Origin: Clostridium sp.
GTDB taxonomy: Bacteria > Bacillota > Clostridia > Clostridiales > Clostridiaceae
NCBI GenBank assembly: GCA_012511315.1
Contig: JAAZGI010000378.1
Coordinates: forward strand, 1 to 8,347
Reading direction: 5' to 3'
DNA: 8,347 nt
Shown here: positions 6,423 to 8,347 of the stretch, piece after piece
How positions within the stretch are numbered: the stretch's first letter is position 1
Layout of the letters: every line of letters starts with the position of its first letter
Program-made: the position numbers and the translations under genes
Notes under the pieces: model-generated
Seen by the model: only the letters and a program-made list of their open reading frames with translations
The model's database searches: none
Told to the model about the DNA's origin: nothing

Positions 6423-7760
6423 ATGAAACCATTAAAAGTGGCTCTAGAGACGTTAGGATGTCGGGTCAATATCTATGACTCTGAAGCGATGATGGAACTG
6501 TTCCGTGCTGATGGCTATGAAGTTGTTGCATTTAATCTAAAAGCGGATGTATATGTGATTAATACCTGCACAGTGACAAATATGGGGGACCGCAAGTCGC
6601 GTCAATTGATCAGCCGAGCAAGGCGCAAGAACCCGGAAGCGGTGATCTGTGTAGTTGGCTGCTATTCTCAAGTTGCACCGGAAGAAATTGCCGCCTTGGA
6701 AGGTGTTGATATTGTATTAGGTTCACGGAACAAGTTGCGAATTGTTGAATTTGCAAATCGTAGCCGAGCAACGGGAGAACAATTAATCGAAGTTACTGAT
6801 GTTTTAACTTCTCAAGAATTTGAACCTCTAGAGGTTAGAGATTATAAAGATCATACCAGAGCGTTTTTAAAGATACAGGATGGTTGCAATCGCTTTTGTA
6901 GTTATTGCATGATTCCTTATGCCCGAGGAGGTATTTCAAGTAAGGATCGTCAACAAGTTTTAGAAGAAGTTCATGAACTTGTCGATCATGGATTCAAAGA
7001 GATTATTCTCTCTGGAATTCATATTGCATCATATGGTATGGACAAAGCATCGAAAGAAGCTGGTCTCCTATTAGGAAAAGATAGGGGCTATGACCTACTG
7101 GATTTATTGGAAGAGTTGGAAACGGTAGAGGGCCTCTTGCGTATAAGAATAGGTTCCATTGAGCCAATGTTTTTTCAAGGTGAACGTTTAGCGAGAATTA
7201 AGCGCCTTAAAAAGTTATGCCCACATTTTCATTTAAGTTTACAGTCTGGGTCTGATTCCGTTCTGAAGCGAATGAATCGTCGATACACAGCTTCAGATTA
7301 CGAAAAAGTGGTTAATGCATTGCGGCGGGAAATTCCTGATGTATCAATAACGACAGATGTCATAGTAGGTTTTCCAGGTGAAACAAAGGAAGAACATCAA
7401 GAAACAGTTTCTTTTTTAGAGCGGATTGCATTGACGAAAACACATATATTCAAATATAGTCCTCGCCAAGGGACACCGGCAGCTTCAATGCCCAATCAAG
7501 TTCATGGCACCATCAAAGAGGAGCGCAGTCGAGAACTTCAAAGTTTATCGAACAAGAATGAAGAATCCTTCCATCGAGGGATGGTGGGACAAGACCATCA
7601 GGTTTTGATGGAACGATGGGACGGCCAGCTAGCAAAGGGCTTCACAGAAAACTTTGTTGAAGTTGAAATAGAGGCCAAGGAAGATTTTTCTGGGGAAATC
7701 ATAAACTGCAGTATCATGGAGGCTAAAACTCATTCTGTTAAAGGTAGGCTCAGACAATAA
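6423..7760 (+). CDS. mtaB: tRNA (t6A37) methylthiotransferase MtaB
   Basis: This 445-residue radical-SAM methylthiotransferase adds a 2-methylthio group to t6A at position 37 of ANN-decoding tRNAs, forming ms2t6A. The N-terminal UPF0004 domain carries the three ligands of the auxiliary 4Fe-4S cluster: C13 (TLGCRVN), C49 (NTCTVT) and C80 (VVGCYSQ). The radical-SAM motif CNRFCSYC gives C155, C159 and C162, followed by IPYARGG. HLSLQSGSDSVLKRMNRRY (270-288) and DVIVGFPGET (312-321) are typical. A C-terminal TRAM-like RNA-binding domain spans about 380-443. TLGCRVN and the overall length favour MtaB over MiaB or RimO. ATG 6423 is preferred, with AGGAG at 6408-6412 ten nucleotides upstream; an upstream TTG at 6366 would add 19 residues inside rsmE. 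Confidence 0.95.
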   Translation: MKPLKVALETLGCRVNIYDSEAMMELFRADGYEVVAFNLKADVYVINTCTVTNMGDRKSRQLISRARRKNPEAVICVVGCYSQVAPEEIAALEGVDIVLGSRNKLRIVEFANRSRATGEQLIEVTDVLTSQEFEPLEVRDYKDHTRAFLKIQDGCNRFCSYCMIPYARGGISSKDRQQVLEEVHELVDHGFKEIILSGIHIASYGMDKASKEAGLLLGKDRGYDLLDLLEELETVEGLLRIRIGSIEPMFFQGERLARIKRLKKLCPHFHLSLQSGSDSVLKRMNRRYTASDYEKVVNALRREIPDVSITTDVIVGFPGETKEEHQETVSFLERIALTKTHIFKYSPRQGTPAASMPNQVHGTIKEERSRELQSLSNKNEESFHRGMVGQDHQVLMERWDGQLAKGFTENFVEVEIEAKEDFSGEIINCSIMEAKTHSVKGRLRQ

Positions 7761-7766
7761 GTGTAG

Positions 7767-7843
7767 TAATGTTTGAGTTCTTAACATTAAGGCTCCATAG
7801 GCAACTTGGTAATATAAAAGGATTACAAAGATACTAATCCTTT
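7767..7843 (+). terminator. Weak terminator region after mtaB
   Basis: Two stems are visible. TAATGTT/AACATTA (7767-7773, 7783-7789) follows the mtaB stop closely and has no T-run. AAAGGATTA/TAATCCTTT (7817-7825, 7835-7843) is a 9-bp perfect stem with a 9-nt loop, followed by GAATTTG rather than a clean T-run. The second is the better terminator candidate for rsmE-mtaB, but it is much weaker than the other two terminators in this window. Confidence 0.5.
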
Positions 7844-8022
7844 GAATTTGATCAAAAGATTAAAGAAGTATTTAATTATGTTCCTTTTCAGAAATTTAAG
7901 ATAGTTAAAAAAGTAAATTTTTTTTGTCTTTTTACGGTGCCTCGGTGGCGCTTTAACAGTTTAGCAATTATGCATTGTTATTTAATCAGAGTGTAAGGAA
8001 TTGGCAGATAAAGCCTTTTTTA
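7844..8022. other. Intergenic DNA, AT-rich with one GC-rich patch
   Basis: No coding frame with a ribosome binding site is visible. The stretch holds an AT-only inverted repeat (7892-7898 with 7914-7920) running into T-tracts at 7918-7925 and 7929-7933. An abruptly GC-rich patch at 7935-7951 follows, containing CGGTG twice (7935-7939, 7943-7947), then a 7-bp hairpin with one G-U pair (7962-7968 with 7974-7980). A small RNA could lie here but the sequence does not establish one. Confidence 0.4.
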
Positions 8023-8051
8023 TTGAGAAGTATGCTATTCTGATGTATAAT
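8023..8051 (+). promoter_or_regulatory. Near-consensus sigma-A promoter for the lipoprotein gene
   Basis: TTGAGA at 8023-8028 and TATAAT at 8046-8051 are separated by exactly 17 nt, matching 11 of 12 consensus bases. A T-rich stretch (8016-8021) directly upstream could act as an UP-like element. This is the best promoter in the window. It would start transcription near 8058 and produce a leader of about 155 nt, long for a simple gene. Confidence 0.8.
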
Positions 8052-8137
8052 TATGAGGTCAGATGAATATATCTTGCTGCATTTAAACGTTACAATGGTC
8101 AGAAAAATTAAAAATGACTTATAAATATTGTATAAAG

Positions 8138-8205
8138 ATGGTTTGATGTGGTAATATAAGTTTAATCTTTAATGGGTCAAACTCATTTTGATAAATCTAA
8201 GGAGG
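8138..8205 (+). promoter_or_regulatory. Lipoprotein leader with alternative pairings and RBS
   Basis: ATGGTTTGA at 8138-8146 can pair with 8177-8186 (9 bp, T8183 bulged). Alternatively AATGGG at 8171-8176 can pair with CTCATT at 8182-8187 (6 bp including one G-U). The two share 8182-8186 and exclude each other. The ribosome binding site AGGAGG (8200-8205) is 8 nt before the ATG and 13 nt after the second stem. No T-run long enough for a terminator follows, and no known riboswitch core was recognised. Confidence 0.35.
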
Positions 8206-8213
8206 ATTAGTAA

Positions 8214-8347
8214 ATGAAGAAAAGAATCGTATCACTTCTTCTACCCGTTGTAATGGCAGGGTCCGTTCTTGCAGGTTGTACACCATCAACCCCAACAAGT
8301 ACGGCCGGTCCAGGAACATCGACAGAAGGCACAACAACAGCAGAAGG
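8214..8347 (+). CDS. Putative lipoprotein, N-terminal fragment
   Basis: Only the first 44 codons are inside the window; the frame is open at the right edge. The N-terminus is a type II signal peptide: positive residues KKR (2-4), a hydrophobic core, and the lipobox LAGC (19-22) with C22 as the predicted lipidated residue after cleavage. A low-complexity linker rich in Thr, Ser, Pro and Gly follows, of the sort that tethers exported domains to the outer face of the membrane in Firmicutes. The ATG is set by AGGAGG with 8-nt spacing. A near-consensus promoter about 165 nt upstream suggests abundant expression. Many such proteins are ABC-transporter solute-binding components, but no part of a binding domain is visible and this function is not claimed. 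Confidence 0.9.
   Translation, partial: MKKRIVSLLLPVVMAGSVLAGCTPSTPTSTAGPGTSTEGTTTAE

Noticed and set aside
8053..8124. 23-codon open frame in the lipoprotein leader
   Set aside because: It begins before the predicted transcription start, has no ribosome binding site and its product resembles nothing known to me.
8100..8200. Purine riboswitch before a nucleoside-binding lipoprotein
   Set aside because: The conserved core bases around TTTCTACC and the flanking P1 bases are absent.

Overview
The window looks like ordinary chromosome from a low-GC Gram-positive bacterium, most likely an anaerobic clostridial (Eubacteriales-type) Firmicute. The evidence is strong AGGAGG-type ribosome binding sites, a TTG start, AT-rich intergenic DNA with simple stem-loop terminators, a DnaK without the N-terminal-quarter insertion found in Gram-negative DnaK, and a lipobox lipoprotein. 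I do not assign a genus.

Layout. Plus strand: dnaK (68-1921), a 154-nt gap holding a striking 33-nt palindrome, dnaJ (2076-3218), a strong terminator (3300-3344), a hairpin-rich 200-nt leader, then surE (3545-4246) overlapping prmA (4236-5174). Next comes a minus-strand island of one cold-shock gene (5275-5490), which shares a bidirectional terminator with prmA and has a divergent promoter region facing rsmE. On the plus strand again: rsmE (5678-6421, TTG start) and mtaB (6423-7760), one nucleotide apart. A 453-nt AT-rich intergenic region follows, with a weak terminator and a near-consensus promoter, then the first 44 codons of a lipoprotein gene (8214 to the window edge).

How the genes fit together. 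DnaK and DnaJ form the Hsp70 chaperone pair; grpE and hrcA, usual partners, would lie upstream and are not visible. SurE is a nucleotide-phosphate phosphatase linked to stress and stationary phase. PrmA, RsmE and MtaB modify the translation apparatus: ribosomal protein L11, 16S rRNA and tRNA position 37 respectively. The cold-shock protein is a small nucleic-acid chaperone with its own promoter. The lipoprotein is a separate unit, probably an exported binding protein, but too little is present to assign a function.

I see no mobile element, CRISPR array, rRNA, tRNA, phage gene or evident new enzyme system. What deserves a second look is non-coding: the dnaK-dnaJ palindrome, the competing hairpins in the surE leader, the shared csp control regions, and the lipoprotein leader.
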